A stretch of 64,000 nucleotides of DNA from Leptobrachium leishanense. Taxonomy: Eukaryota; Chordata; Amphibia; Anura; Megophryidae. The stretch lies in contig CM019064.1 of the NCBI GenBank assembly GCA_009667805.1, positions 106,738,328 to 106,802,327 of the forward strand, written 5' to 3'. The position numbers and the translations under genes were made by a program. The notes under the pieces were generated by a model. The model saw only the letters and a list, made by a program, of their open reading frames with translations, ran no database searches and was not told where the DNA came from. Shown in pieces: positions 11,271 to 23,812 of the stretch; position 1 is the first letter of the stretch; each line of letters starts with the position of its first letter.

Positions 11271-13179
11271 TATATAATTTTATTTATTTATGTAAGTTAT
11301 GGTGGAGGGCAAACATTTTGATGAAAAGCCTCCACACTGCAAATTATAAAGTTTAATATTACAGAGGCCATTTACACATCACAGCAATTCAAAGAACTGC
11401 ATCACAGAGCTCATGTGCTACATTCACCATATGCAGCACAGAACTCTGGGTAAGACATGCAAATGACTTCTGCAATGTCCCATTTTTTTGCATCCTGGGA
11501 CTGTTTTCACGCAGAACCCTCTAATCAATGCTATGCCATTCCAGATGGATTTTTTTAGCAGAGATCAGGTTTATGCAACTGGTCACAGCTACTTCTGGAC
11601 AGCTCTGTTTCGTGTTTATTATGCCCTCATCAGCAGGAGCTAGGCATAACCAGTTGCAGTTTGATGCTTAACCCATAGGGTGAATCAATACTTACTTATT
11701 TAAGTGGTGGTGGAGGACAAAAAATGAGATTAAAAACCTGCCAGTAAAAACGGCCTCATCAGGAGCTTTCAAAATCTATGTGATATGGAATATAGATTTT
11801 GAAAGCTCCTGATGGAGCCAGTTTTACTGGCGAAACACATGTTGAGCATGATTTTATACAATTGATGTTTGTCTTTGTGAAGCAACCTGGTGAACCAATT
11901 TTTTCCACCCCAAGTATCTATTTGATTTGGCATATGAGCAATTAATGAATTGAGTGATGTCTATACCCTGCCTAGCACATATATGTTGACCCACAAGGTT
12001 TGCATGCAAGTCTTTCTGCTGGTTATTGCAATATAACGTTGTGAGATAGCTATTCATAAGTGGGAGCAATGGGGCAAGAGAAAAAATCCTCAGGTATCAG
12101 GGTCAGCTAGTATGGATACGGTTGTTGGTCCCAGGACATGCGTGTTTGACGTTGATTGGTATTTTCTGTTATATTATCAGTAAAGATTGTGGACCTTTCC
12201 CCAGTTTGCCCCTTCCCCAGTGGGCTGGGTTTCCAGTCCACTGTTGCTTTTTGTTCGTTTGTTACTATTAGTAGGTTCAGTTCTATTGGGGGAGGTACGT
12301 CCCAGTGTGGGTCAGAGGGGATCACGCCTATATGTCCCGGCGGGGACATTTGTTTGGACAAATTAATACAACTCTGGATGGACATAATTGTTGTGACACT
12401 ACATAAGCTAATCGAAACAATGTCATGGTGAATGAATGCTGTAATTAAAGCAAAAGGCAGTCTGATTTTTTTTTGCCCATGTAGTATCACTAGATAGATT
12501 GAATCCAGTAAAAAAATAATTAAAAAACAGTATGTATGCATGCATCTAATAAGATTTACAATTGTCATTCTCTTTTTCAAAGTTTTTATGTGATTTGTTC
12601 AGACATGTTATTGTACAAGCAAGATGATGAACTAAACTGAACGTGGGAAGCTTTAAAATGCAAAAACTAAAAGATATCCAATCATTTTTCAGCATTTAAG
12701 ACTTGTTTTCACTAAAATGTTGAGTATTTTGTGGTTACTTACCATCACATGAGAACGACAGCTGCATTCTTCAGTACCTGCCATTCTCACAACGGTCACT
12801 AAGCATCAGACGTGTGAGAGAGCAACATCCAGCAGCTGTCAAATCATTATGATTGACGTGTACTGTTCCTAGCACTTAGGCCACTATTGAAGAAAGCAGC
12901 AGGATAATGTATTTAAAATGACTGAGATCCATAGGGGTGCGCACACCCTAATGTAACGGGCTGCGCACACCAGTGATGAGATCTCACATTAAAACCTAGG
13001 CTCAGTACAAATGCTTTAGTACAAGGGGCTGCCCAGTCTCTGTCTTTTTTCTCATTACTCTGAAGAGCTATATTATTACTGTAATCATAATTTACATATA
13101 GCCAACAGTTTCCGCAGCACTTTCATGAAAAAAACTAACAGGTGCTTCACTCTTACCCCATTTCTGAAATACCCAAGTA
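11271..13179. other. Intergenic with small palindromes
   Basis: 11360-11480 is the interspersed repeat also present at 8055. 11751-11822 is a near-perfect hairpin (CATCAGGAGCTTTCAAAATC and its complement) preceded by a second inverted pair. A 157-codon frame at 12107-12580 on the minus strand has no motif I recognise. A short L2-type tail remnant lies at 13090-13130. Confidence 0.4.
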
Positions 13180-14797
13180 CAGTCAGGTCCAGAAATATTG
13201 GGACATCGACACAATTCTAACATCTTTGGCTCTATACACCACCACAATGGAGTTGGAATGAAACAAACACAATGTGCTTTAACTGCAGACTGTCAGCTTT
13301 AATTTGAGGGTATGTACATCCAACTCAGGTGAACGGTGTAGGACTTACAGCAGTTTGCAGATGTGCCTCCCACTTGTTAAGGGACCAAAAGTAATGGGAC
13401 AGAATAATAATCATAAATCAAACTTTCCCTTCTTAATACTTGGTTGCAAATCCTTTTCAGTCAATCACAGCCTGAAGTCTGGAACGCATAGACGTCACCA
13501 GATGCTGGGTTTCATCCCTGGTGATGCTCTGCCAGGCCTCTACTGCAACTGTCTTCAGTTCCTGCTTGTTCTTGGGGCATTTTCCCTTCAGTTTTGTCTT
13601 CAGCAAGTGAAATGCATGCTCAATGGGATTCAGGTCAGGTGATTGACTTGGCCATTCCATAACATTCCACTTCTGTCCCTTCAAAAACTCTTTGGTTGCT
13701 TTTGCAGTATGCTTTGGGTCATTGTCCATCTGCACTGTGAAGCGCCGTGCAATGAGTTCTGCAGCATTTGGCTGAATGTGAGCAGATAATATTGCCCGAA
13801 ACACTTCAGAATTCATCCTGCTGCTTTTGTCACCAGTCACATTATCAATAAATACAGGAGAACCAGTTCCATTGGCAGCCATACATGCCCACGCCATGAC
13901 ACTACCACCAACATGCTTCACTGATGAGGTGGTATGCTTAGGATCATGAGCAGTTCCTTTCCTGCTCCATACTCTTCTCTTCCCATCACTCTGGTACAAG
14001 TTGATCTTGGTCTCATCTGTCCATAGGATCTTGTTCCAGAACTGTGAAGGCTTTGTTAGGTGTTGTTTGGCAAACTCTAATCTGGCCTTCCTGTTTTTGA
14101 GGCTCACCAATGGTTTACATCTTGTGGTGAACCCTCTGTATTCACTCTGGTGAAGTCTTCTCTTGATTGTTGACTTTGACACACATACACCTACCTCCTG
14201 GAGAGTATTCTTGATCTGGCCAACTGTTGTGAAGGGTGTTTTCTTCACCAGGGAAAGAATTCTTCGGTCATCCACCACAGTTGTTTTCCGGGGTCTCCCG
14301 GGTCTTTTGGTTGCTGAGCTCACCGGTGCATTGTTTTGGCCACACCTAATGTTCTTGCTATCTCTCTGATGGGTTTGTTTTGTTTCTTCAGCCTAATGAT
14401 CGCTTGCTTCACTGATAGTGACAGCTCTTTGGATCTCATCTTGAGAGTTGACAGCAACAGATTCCAAATGCAAATAGCACACTTGAAATGAACTCTGGGC
14501 CTTTTAACTGCACATTGTAATTGGGTTCATGAGGAAATATCACACACCTGGCCATGGAACAGCTGAGAAGCCAATTGTCCCATTACCTTTGGTCCCTTAA
14601 CAAGTGGGAGGCACATCTGCAAACTGCTGTAAGTCCTACACCGTTCACCTGAGTTGGGTGTACATACCCTTAAATTAAAGCTGACAGTCTGCAGTTAAAG
14701 CACATTATGTTTGTTTCATTCCAACTCCATTGTGGTGGTGTATAGAGCCAAAGATGTTAGAATTGGGTCGCTGTGCCACTATCTCTGGACCTGACTG
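13180..14797 (-). mobile_element. Tc1-like transposon, complete ends
   Basis: 1,618 bp between TA dinucleotides at 13178-13179 and 14798-14799. Inverted repeats of more than 200 bp begin CAGTCAGGTCCAG. The right copy carries a few substitutions (ATCTCTGGACCTGACTG against the left end). It encloses one transposase gene on the minus strand, and the standard Tc1 layout is kept. Confidence 0.92.
13433..14439 (-). pseudogene. Tc1-like transposase, two lesions
   Basis: Cut-and-paste transposase of the Tc1 family that would bind the flanking inverted repeats. The start ATG at 14437-14439 opens MRSKELSLSVKQ and a helix-turn-helix (REIARTLGVAKT). Near 14325-14335 a deletion of about 34 bases relative to the usual Tc1 linker shifts the frame, and the old frame stops at once. 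The second segment (13457-14323) keeps the GRPRK hook, ILWTDETK, MDNDPKHTA and SPDLNPIEH, giving a DD34E triad. A TGA at 13457-13459 cuts off the last few residues (KGFATKY would follow). The open frame of the second segment begins with GTG, so it is not the real start. Inactive as it stands. Confidence 0.9.
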
Positions 14798-14799
14798 TA

Positions 14800-15639
14800 T
14801 ATGACTGAACTTTTACACACCACACAAGTCCCCAACTTCTTGGAAAAACAGTAATACATTATAATGGAAGATTACTGCTTGCTGCTTCATTCATTAAAAC
14901 CATCAATGAAGGTGTCTGCCAGTTGGATCAGAAGATAATGATCTCAGTTGGGCCACAGAAGAAGAGCGATCCAGGTGACCAATATTTCTGTACTTAATGG
15001 TTATATACTTATGGTCCTCCAAAGACTACTGAAAAAAGACATACCAAATTGTGAAGATTATTTCATTTCCAGGTAAACAGAGGTCATATCTTTCGTTACG
15101 ATAAAAAAAATCATGCAATAGTGCATTTTTTATTGACAAAATGGGATAATTTTTTAAAAAGTTCATTTGATGTTAAATATTAGATTTGGCACATACAGAT
15201 GTGGTACAGAAATTCTTAACTCATGAAATAACACAATTTTATCAGAAAAACGACGGAAGGCATGGAACCAATCTGTCAGTATTAAATGATACATTGTTAA
15301 GAAAGTACAAGAATTTCTGGCATTCAAAATTACACAAAAAAAATGATATGATCTTACAACTGCTAGGGGACATATTATTTTCAACTCACTGAAATATGTT
15401 GCAAATTTACAAACACAACTGTTCTTAAAACTTCTTTCAATACGAGAGTTGCACGTGAACGGTAATCTCCTGCATGTAGACTTCTGCTCACCACTTTTAA
15501 TATTTTGCAGTATTCTTCTCTATTTAAATTAGACCAAATCCAAGAAGATGGTTTGGAACAAATGGGACACTATGCGCCATAATGACCACCTTTAGTGGTT
15601 GCAATGGTGTAATAACCGTATATAACTACTTCTGTCTTT
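14800..15639. other. Intergenic, no gene seen
   Basis: AT-rich sequence without recognised element ends. The left end of the decayed Tc1-like copy that follows could not be found here. Confidence 0.4.
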
Positions 15640-15659
15640 CTATTACAATAAAAATGAAA

Positions 15660-16746
15660 AAGTTACTTCTATAGGCTATGGTGGTGGTCGAGCTATTATA
15701 ATGAAATTTAAAGAATCAGGAGAGGTCAAGGACAAAAGGGAAAAAACGATTGGAAGGCCAAGAAAAATTTAAAAATCTGAGAAGATTCTCAGAGTTTCTT
15801 CTTTGAGAGACTAGAAGAAGTCCAGCAAGGACATTGCTCAGCATGTGGCATGCAAAGCTGGCCCTTCTAAAGTCCAAAGATGCTTGATTAGAATTGTTCT
15901 TTGTGGAAGGGTAGCAGCCAAGATACCACTTTTTCAGAAGGGATCAAGGTGAAAAGACTAAGAAAGACTAACACGCACATATATTGGCATGAAGATCAGT
16001 GGAAAAGAGTTATGGAGTGACAAATCCAAGTATGAAACTTTGGGCTCCAATCGTCAACAATATGTGAGAAGAAGAGTTAGAGAGAGATGGAAGAATGAGT
16101 GTTTGTGGCTTTTAAGGAAACATGGTGGGGAGTCTGTTCTGGTTTGGGGCTGCATTTCTGACAGTGGTGTGGAAGATATTGTCCGAATTGATGGGATCAT
16201 GAATGCTGAAAAATGAAGACACGTTTTTATTCATCATGCCTTTCCTTCTGGAAAGCGCCTGACTGGGAATGGTTTTATTTTTCAGCATGATAACAATTCC
16301 AGGCATACTGCTAAATCTGGGATATCGTCTTTGGAGAGAAAACCAGCTGATAAAACACTGACCATCATAGACTGGTCTGACTCTTCACAGAGTCAAGACC
16401 TGGACAGAGAATGAAATAACTGACAACCTAAATCTAAAGAATAACTCTAGGAAATGCTGAAAGAAGACTAGAATATTATACCAGAAGGGTAAAACATCAC
16501 GAACATCTCCCCAAAAGAGTACAGTATGTGCTTAGCGCCAAGGGAGGCCACACTAAATACTGACTTTTGCCGGAAGAATGCATTTTGTTTTTAAATTTGT
16601 GGTGGGGGGGGTTAACTTTGTCTAACTATTTAATGTATTTTCTATTTCTATCTTAATAAAGAAAGTGAAAAATGAATATGGATGATCATTAAAACTTTGC
16701 TAAAACAATAAAACTGGTGGCGGCCTAAGACTTTTGCACAGTACTG
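15660..16746 (+). pseudogene. Decayed Tc1-like transposase, left end lost
   Basis: Plus-strand transposase remains in several frames. GRPRK lies near 15750, LWSDKSKYETLGSNRQQYVRRR at about 16010-16075, VLVWGCISDSG near 16140, DGIMNAEK before a stop at 16216, and FQHDNNSRHTAK near 16285. The second catalytic region is thus recognisable, while the third motif is unreadable. The right end is preserved as a terminal repeat finishing GCACAGTACTG, then TA at 16747-16748. No matching left terminal repeat is visible, so the copy is truncated as well as mutated. Confidence 0.8.
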
Positions 16747-16876
16747 TATGTTTCTAGGTAAACAAGGTAATTGACAGCAACTAGGACACACACAGCTCAG
16801 CATTTAGCTTTTTTCATACTTCAACAGATTTTAGCTGCTCTATGGATCCCAGGAGTAGCCAGCTCCACTGATATGT

Positions 16877-17076
16877 AGCAACAAGAAGGGGAAAACAAGG
16901 CACTCCATCTCCAGGAAAAAAGACACTTTACTGAAAAAAAAACAACGCTTTGGATGACCGAGCAGCCTTTATCAAGCTTGATAAAGGCTACCCAGTCAGC
17001 AAAAATGTTGTTTGTTTGAATTAAGTGCTTTTTTTCCCCTGGAGATGGAGTGCTTGGTGTCCCTTTTTGTTGCTAG
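16877..17076. repeat. Imperfect 200-bp hairpin
   Basis: Left arm GCAACAAGAAGGGG, CACTCCATCTCCAGG, AGCCTTTATCAAGC meets its complement TTGATAAAGGCT, CCTGGAGATGGAGTG, CCCTTTTTGTTGC. The AACGCTTTGG / TTTATCAAG combination is a common signature near Penelope-like and related elements in amphibian DNA. No ORF. Confidence 0.65.
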
Positions 17077-17723
17077 AAAAATAAGGCAGGCCTGGTGACC
17101 ATGTAAAATATGCAAAGTATCAGTATAATGTGCTTGTGCATGGAAACCATTTGGGTCTCAACTTACTTTACTTTCTCCATACACTCACAGACTGACCTCT
17201 ATTATTCCACTCCAGGAATCAACATGTTGTCCACCACTATACTCAAGACTGTTCTAATCTTGCAATTCTATGTTATGTCTGCATTTATTAATTTCTGGCT
17301 GTATAGTTGTCTTTTAATTTTCCCTCTCTTTCTGTTAGAATATTCCCCTATGCTTCTCCCTCCACCTCTTCCTATGTCATAAATACCTACAGTACAACCA
17401 GGTCACTCATGTTAAATCTCACTGTTTTACTTTCTCCATACAGCAATCAGATCATCCACACACTCGCTGACTGTACTCCATTATTCCACTCTGCTGTCCC
17501 ACCCTCCCTCTCATCCACCCAACCAGGCCCAGTCCTAAATTTCAGTTCTCCTTTCCAGCTGCTTCCACTTTTCTCTTTGATAATCCCTAATAAGACCAAA
17601 CGTCTGGTCCTTCCCATGTAATCCCTGCTACATTCTTTCTGGCCACCAACTCCTCCTTCCCTCTGATCCCATTTCTTCCCCTCACCCCCGTCCCTTAGAA
17701 TGCTGCTTGATGCCTATATATAT
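17077..17723. other. Pyrimidine-rich intergenic stretch
   Basis: C/T-rich plus strand with open frames of about 90-100 codons that show no motif and are probably compositional. Confidence 0.35.
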
Positions 17724-18283
17724 GGTCCGGGTTGCGTCACGGCGTGTGACGAAGCCGCACGTCTGGCGCTTCCCCGTTGCTATAGCAACTAAAATCACAA
17801 TTAGAAACATTGCAGGAGGAAAAATGGTAGGAACATCTTGGCAACTATAGTTGATCCATGGACGCTTAGGGCCATATTACAAAGCTGGTGCTAACTTAAC
17901 CAGAGCTGTTGTAAACTTTCCAGAGCCATTATAGCCTATGGAGGTTTTCAGTTTACAACAGCTCTGGTTAAGTTAGCACCAATATTGTAATACTGCCCTT
18001 ATATTGCACTGACCAGCAAATATAAGAAAATATGCACTTAATAAAAACCTAGTTCCACGCTATACCTTAATCACTTATAAGCTTAGAATTAGGTTTTTAT
18101 TAAGTGCATCTTTTCTTATATTTCTTGTCAGTGCAATAGAAGTGTCCATGGATCAACTATAGTTGCCAAGATGTTCCTAACATTTTTCCTCCTGCAATGT
18201 TTTTAATCGTGATTTTAGTTGCTATAGCAACGGGGAAGCGCCAGATGTGCGGTTTCGTGACACGCCGTGACGCAACCCAGACC
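17724..18283. repeat. Large hairpin of about 200-bp arms
   Basis: The left arm starts GGTCCGGGTTGCGTCACGG, the right arm ends CCGTGACGCAACCCAGACC, and the arms close at GCACTTAATAAAAACCTA (18030-18047) and its complement (18090-18107). The left arm is lengthened by a 130-bp MITE at 17869-17998. A tail at 18290-18490 carries GAGCCGAAACGTTGG and AATAAACTTTATTATTG. No protein is encoded. Confidence 0.8.
17869..17998. mobile_element. Harbinger-like MITE, copy 1
   Basis: 130-bp palindromic MITE with ends GGGCCATATTACA and, from the other side, GGGCAGTATTACA. Perfect TTA duplications lie at 17866-17868 and 17999-18001. The opposite arm of the host hairpin lacks it, which shows the pre-insertion state. 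TTA targets and GGGC ends are typical of PIF/Harbinger MITEs. Confidence 0.88.
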
Positions 18284-18500
18284 AGCCCCCAGTTTCTCAA
18301 CGCGTCCACGTGGAACGCTTGATTGAGACGGGCTTCTCGATAGGTAAGTTATGTTTTTCTTTTTGTATTTAAACATGCCTACAAGTATATGCTGTAACCT
18401 TGAAAATGGCTCCAGAGCGAGCCGAAACGTTGGTCCTCTTTTAATATGTTATAAATAAACTTTATTATTGTATTTTTTCGATTACAGACACTTTTTTTGT

Positions 18501-20523
18501 ATATGCCTATTTACTGTTTTGGCTTTGCACCGCATGTATATACAGAGTACTTTTTGAAGGTGTTGCAGGACTATAGATTCAATATATATATATATATATA
18601 TATATACAGCAAGCAGTCAATATTTTTTTATATATATATATATTTATATAATTTTTTTTAAATGTCATCTGATTCAGTTAAAAAAATTTTGGCTTGAGGC
18701 AATATTTCTTTTAGTTTTATTTTTTATTCAACTGAAGTATTATTGCCGACTTTTGCTACGCCTCCTCCCCCACCCCCGCTTTTCGTAATTCTGCTGATTT
18801 TTCCCTATGAAGTGCTTATCTTAATGGCTTAATATGTGGCCCTGCGCGACCCTTCCTCGTTCTGTTTATGCAATGACATCTTTACAAAATAAAAATACAA
18901 ATACAAAAAAAAAATGAGAAACGGCCAAAACTGTTTATTTTCGGCTAGCATCATACAGATTTGTGCCTTTTTTTTTCTTTGAGAAAGTATTTTACCAGGA
19001 AGGATACAGATTTCTCTCGTTCTCAAGTATGTCCTGGGTGGCGAGTATGTACCGTTAGGTGTCTTGCCCACAGATTCGAACCTGTGCCTCCCTGGTTTCC
19101 TTTAAACATGTCCCTTAGATTTTAGTCTTATGCACACTCTTTTTCTGACTGAAAATCCATTAATCAACACCTTTCAGCATGTGTAATTTTTTGAAAACCG
19201 GCATACCTATAAATTCGATATAAACCTATATAGCCTATATATCCAATGAAAAGTAGAGCCATAAGTGCCGATATTCAATACAATTTTTTTTGCAAGTAAG
19301 CCTGCATTTGAATCTTCCAAACTGAAAAATAGCTGAAATATGTAAAAACAAGGTCCCAATTCAAGTTATCAAGTCAAATTTAATCAAGGCCTTGATTTAG
19401 TATGACCAGTCAAATTTAATCAAGGCCTTGATTGAGTATGACCAGGAATACTAGGTGGTATCAGCTATTGTAGTGGAATAAACTCTATTTTGTCTTTTTT
19501 TTCTTGCTTTTCTTATAAAATTATATAACTTGTTAAATATACTGTAGGAAATACCTTAACATGTTGAAGTGATTCAGCTAATGTTCTATAACTACTGTTA
19601 TGTATCTTTAACAATACTGCTAATAGCTAAAATGAACCATGCATGCATTACAAAACTATTTTTTGTGTCCTTACTTTCTTTGCTTTGATTATTATGAATT
19701 AGCCAAATTATGCGGGCACTGAGGCAATGGAAATTAATTTATAAAATACTAATAACTGTCTGGTTGTGACTGAACATAAAAGCTCGCAAATGAGATTTGG
19801 ACGATATCCATCAGGGCCAGGTGTTTCATTTATCTGACATTTACTTTTAAGTTTTAATATGTAAAACAATCATTTATAGTCTTTAATTCAAAGTAAAGAC
19901 ATTGAGTTTGCCAGTCAATATGGGTTTCTGCCAGAAATATATGTATTAAAAAGAATAATAAGTAAGGGAAATTTCTACATTAAAAACCAAATGTTACCTG
20001 GACCATGTCTGGCTGCGATGAAATAAACACTTATGACTATCCGTCCGTCACAAATATAGGAATTTATTCAGCAAATGTGAAACATATAAAAAATTACTCT
20101 AAATCACATGCTGTTTGTACTGCTTGCTTTAAACAAATGTTGAGGTGCAATGGAAATTGAATCCCATTCTTTGCACTAACAGTTATTTCTGATACATTGA
20201 AGAAGCATTTTTTTTTATTATATTAACACATCGTTACTTTATAATTACTTCGTATAACGGAGTCCACACCACTGCACATTGATTCATATAGACCCGAACA
20301 CAAAGTTTTAACTGTAGATCTTAATTGAATGAATGAATATTAATGAGAGATTCAGTAAACATACCTCCACTTATGTTGAGCACATCCCATCACAGCATGT
20401 TCTGGCGATAGCCCCTGTTTTCTGTCTGCTGTATTTTAATGCGATGCTTCATCTTGTTCCCAACACATCTAAACATTGCATTATCAATATTTTTGATGTC
20501 ATTCCTAATTTTATCCTCTAAGA
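18501..20523. other. AT-rich intergenic with minor repeats
   Basis: TA microsatellites lie near 18577-18605 and 18631-18645. A SINE fragment (minus, same family as 506-705) occupies 18986-19085. Two 36-bp tandem units lie at 19373-19408 and 19409-19444. No gene. Confidence 0.5.
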
Positions 20524-20706
20524 CAGTGTTTCTCAGCTCCGGTCCTCAAGTCCCCATAACAGGCCAAGTTTGCCAGATATCTGAAGCAAAGCACACGTGA
20601 TATTATTTGCTGCTTAGTGATTACAGTATTCAGTGTGCATTTCTCCAAGTTAACCCTTAAAATCTGGCCTATTAGGTATACTTGAGGACCTGGTTTGGGA
20701 CCACTG
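20524..20706. mobile_element. Short hAT MITE
   Basis: 183 bp from CAGTGTTTCTCAGCTCCGG to TTGGGACCACTG, the familiar hAT end type. The flanking 8-mers CTCTAAGA and GTCTATGG match at only 5 of 8 positions, so the insertion is old or one flank has changed. Confidence 0.7.
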
Positions 20707-20762
20707 GTCTATGGAGTCAACCATGTGGGGCATGTTCTTCAGAACCACAAAACGAAGTCTGG

Positions 20763-20833
20763 GTTGGTAAGATAAGAGGCTGAACCCAATGGACGCATGT
20801 CTTTTTTCAGCCTATGTAACTATGTAACTATAT
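20763..20833 (+). mobile_element. CR1-type LINE 3' end fragment
   Basis: AGGCTGAACCC, ATGGACGCATGTCTTTTTTC and AGCCTATGTAACTATG match the 3' terminus of the CR1-type LINE at 4320-4395, including the TAACTATG tail repeat. Confidence 0.75.
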
Positions 20834-21951
20834 GGAGACCAGAGTGGCCACAGCTTCTTGGAAATGGCACAGTCCTAAAAAATACCCTCTGGATTGTCGC
20901 CACTGACTGACGTGATGTGTGCCATGTCACAACATCTTGCTGGAAGTAACTCTGTTCTATTCCAAAGACTCAGCTCACAATGATATTTAGTCTTTGTGAC
21001 TCCCTATTAATGGCTGTTAAATCCTTGTGGCTCCCAAATACTGGTTCAATTAGGAGTCACCCGCTTTCTTAGCAGCCAGTCTGCTCTTCTCCTGGAAGAA
21101 GTAGGATTCCATCTAAACGAAACCTGACAGATGTGCTCTAAAAGAATAATAGTTCTAGCTAGGAAGAAGATGGGGTATCACGATCCCTGGCATTACACTA
21201 AAAAAGTATAATAAGTGTAAGTATAATTATAAGTATAATTATGCAGTAGACAATTTTACTTAATGAACTTATAATACATTAAACACTGCATTTGTATGAC
21301 ATGCGTTTTAAGATAATTAAAGGCAAGCTATTTTAAACACATTATTGCTTTAAAAGACTGATATATATAGATATATACAGTGTGTATATATATATATTTA
21401 TATATATACACAGAACCAGGAGGAGAGCACTCCAATCAAACACATTCAAAAACCTGCAACAACAGCTCCATGCATGGGTGCATAATACCAGCTTTTACCA
21501 CACGGTGAAAATGTCTAAACTTTGAGCTTTGTTGAATAAAATGTTGGAAATTTGGTTCGCAATGAACGGCCGTGAATTGCTTAAGCCTGCCAACAGCGTC
21601 AATGTAATCCACCCTCTGGCAGGTCCTACTCTGCAAACCTAATGACTGCCCATCATGGCTGGGATAAACTCACGAGGAAAAGGTCCCTTCATGGAGCTCC
21701 CGCAGATCAAGGTTAAATAGAACCTGGAGGAGGTATATGTCAATTGAATAGAAGAGCAGTTTCGGAGTAGTTTCTAATTATGTTTACAGTATTAAATTAG
21801 TGATGCAAATATGCCAGCAATGTGAAACGTTTGAGCTTACACAGAGACTTTTTTCAAGATACATAAACAGTAAAATCAGTTTAAGAACCTGACTTCTATA
21901 CCTCTATGTAAGTAAATAACATTTGATTTGGAATTAAAAGCAGACCTCTAA
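20834..21951. other. Intergenic, no gene seen
   Basis: Contains an interrupted TA microsatellite at 21359-21412. Otherwise nothing recognised. Confidence 0.4.
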
Positions 21952-22279
21952 GGCCGGGGTCAGACGAGCGCCTGAACTGACGTGCCTCCTGACGTCCGTC
22001 ACAGCATTGTAACTCTTCAGGGCCAGCCACACGCTGTAGCGCGCGCACGAATTGCGTGTACTACAGCAGGCGTGCTGTGGACGTTCTGAAAGCCTCCCTG
22101 TCGAAGCACTACGAAGAGCGTTCACTGGGACTGCAAAGAGCGATCCTACATAGGAGAATTGAACCTTGCAGCGTTGAGCTCACTAACTGCGCTCAGCGAG
22201 GTGGCCAAATTGGCGTCAGATTGGAAGGAACATCCATGGACGTTCCTTCCGCTCTGCAAAACGCTTGTCTGACCCCGGC
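21952..22279. mobile_element. TTAA-type inverted-repeat element, copy 2
   Basis: 328 bp with ends GGCCGGGGTCAGACGAGC and, from the other side, GCCGGGGTCAGACAAGC. Flanks are CTAA (21948-21951, one change) and TTAA (22280-22283). Ends match copies 1, 3 and 4, but the interior is different, so this is a distinct subfamily. Confidence 0.75.
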
Positions 22280-22283
22280 TTAA

Positions 22284-23382
22284 AAAGATACAAATTTTCA
22301 TTCAATCTGTACCAATCCTTTCAAAAACACCAATAGCCCTCCTGAAATAGTGGTCCAGATATTCAGTGAAACGAAATGGGCTGTGCATGCCAGTGAGCTC
22401 AGAGAAATGGGTTTGCCTTCCAACAAGGAATGAATACATTTTTTTTAAACTGTAGGGGCTTTATTACCTGATAAACACTAAAACGCTATTGCCGGCCAGC
22501 CTACCAGAAGATCACTTTGCTTGAGTAGGTTTGGGGACACAATCGGCTAGAGCACACTAGCCAAATGCTAACGTCATGCTAAAGCGGTTTTGTGCACAGC
22601 ATAGAACCAGGTTTTGCCAGTGCAAAGTGCCGGGCCACACCTGTTCCCTGCCAATAAATACATTGTTACAGCATAGCAAACGTGTACTCACAGGGTTAAT
22701 GGTGAGATGGATCTCAACAGTGGGGTCCTGCAGCTCAACGTCCATCATGATCTACATGGTTATATACACATTAGTCACACATGCACAATTCCAGTGGCAA
22801 TTCTGGGGTAAAATATGTGGGCATGCATGGACAAAAGATCTATGGTTAAAGAGACATATATAATTAATTCATGCTGATGGGCATTGCATGGAAAATGCTG
22901 CCTTGCAGCATGTAGAATCCATACACTGTAGTTAAGAAATCAAAAAGAAAGCAAAGGTGACCAGCCATCATTTGCCTGCTGCAGTATATGAATTATACAT
23001 ATTACAGGGCATCACTTTCCCTGTGCTTCCCTATGATTGAAATAGCAATGTGTCCCTTGAAACGTGTCAGCTAGGGTCACCCTAGTGATAGGGGACTCAT
23101 GTTGGAAGCATTATTGTATCTAGGTCAAACATGTAAACCCCTCAGCAGGATAAACATCTCACAGGCAAATTAAATCAATATGTGCATTTACATCTTGAGT
23201 GGGGTGCTATGTCCTGTACACTGGTGAGCACAGCCCGATACACCCGACATTTATTAAATGAAAATTCATGGTCAGTAGATTTAGCACAAAATACACATTT
23301 TTTCTATTGAAATAGCGAGCCAATCAGATACAGCATTGCTAATGTGATTCATCCAAAATAACACCTGTGCTGCATTCCTTTA
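22284..23382. other. Intergenic, no gene seen
   Basis: Moderately AT-rich. No domain, element boundary or RNA gene recognised. Confidence 0.4.
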
Positions 23383-23808
23383 GGCTAGGGTCAGACTGAG
23401 GCAGTGCGAACGCGCGTTCTGGCGCACATAATCACGGCCGCACTAGCAGCAGATGACAGGCAATGACAGCCAATATACGAAGTACGGTCGCACAAAAGTC
23501 CGGCCGCGCAACGCAAGTGGAAAATGAACGCATTTTTTCGAGAACGTTAAACCGCTGGTACTGACGTACAGAGTGCGCTGCGGCCGCATAGCAGCGTGTG
23601 TGCGTGATTAGGAGATGTCAGACGCTGCTAGTGTGCGGCCAACATAACGTTCAAACAGCCGGATTTCCCTAGACTTCTTTTCACCCCATCGTCATGAAAT
23701 ACGTCCAGAATTGCGCATCGTCTGACCACTTAAGCGTATGCCGTGAAAAAACGCATCGACGTACATTTTGACGGTGGCCGCAGAAAATGCGCTCATCTGT
23801 CCCTAGCC
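23383..23808. mobile_element. TTAA-type inverted-repeat element, copy 3
   Basis: 426 bp, the same length as copy 1 and close to it throughout (shared AATCACGGCCGCACTAGCAG and GTCCGGCCGCGCAACGCAAG). Flanks are TTTA (23379-23382) and TTAA (23809-23812). No ORF. Confidence 0.8.
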
Positions 23809-23812
23809 TTAA

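Noticed and set aside
12107..12580. 157-codon minus-strand frame
   Set aside because: No recognisable motif, no conserved neighbour and no splice context. It may be a decayed LINE piece, but I cannot support a call.
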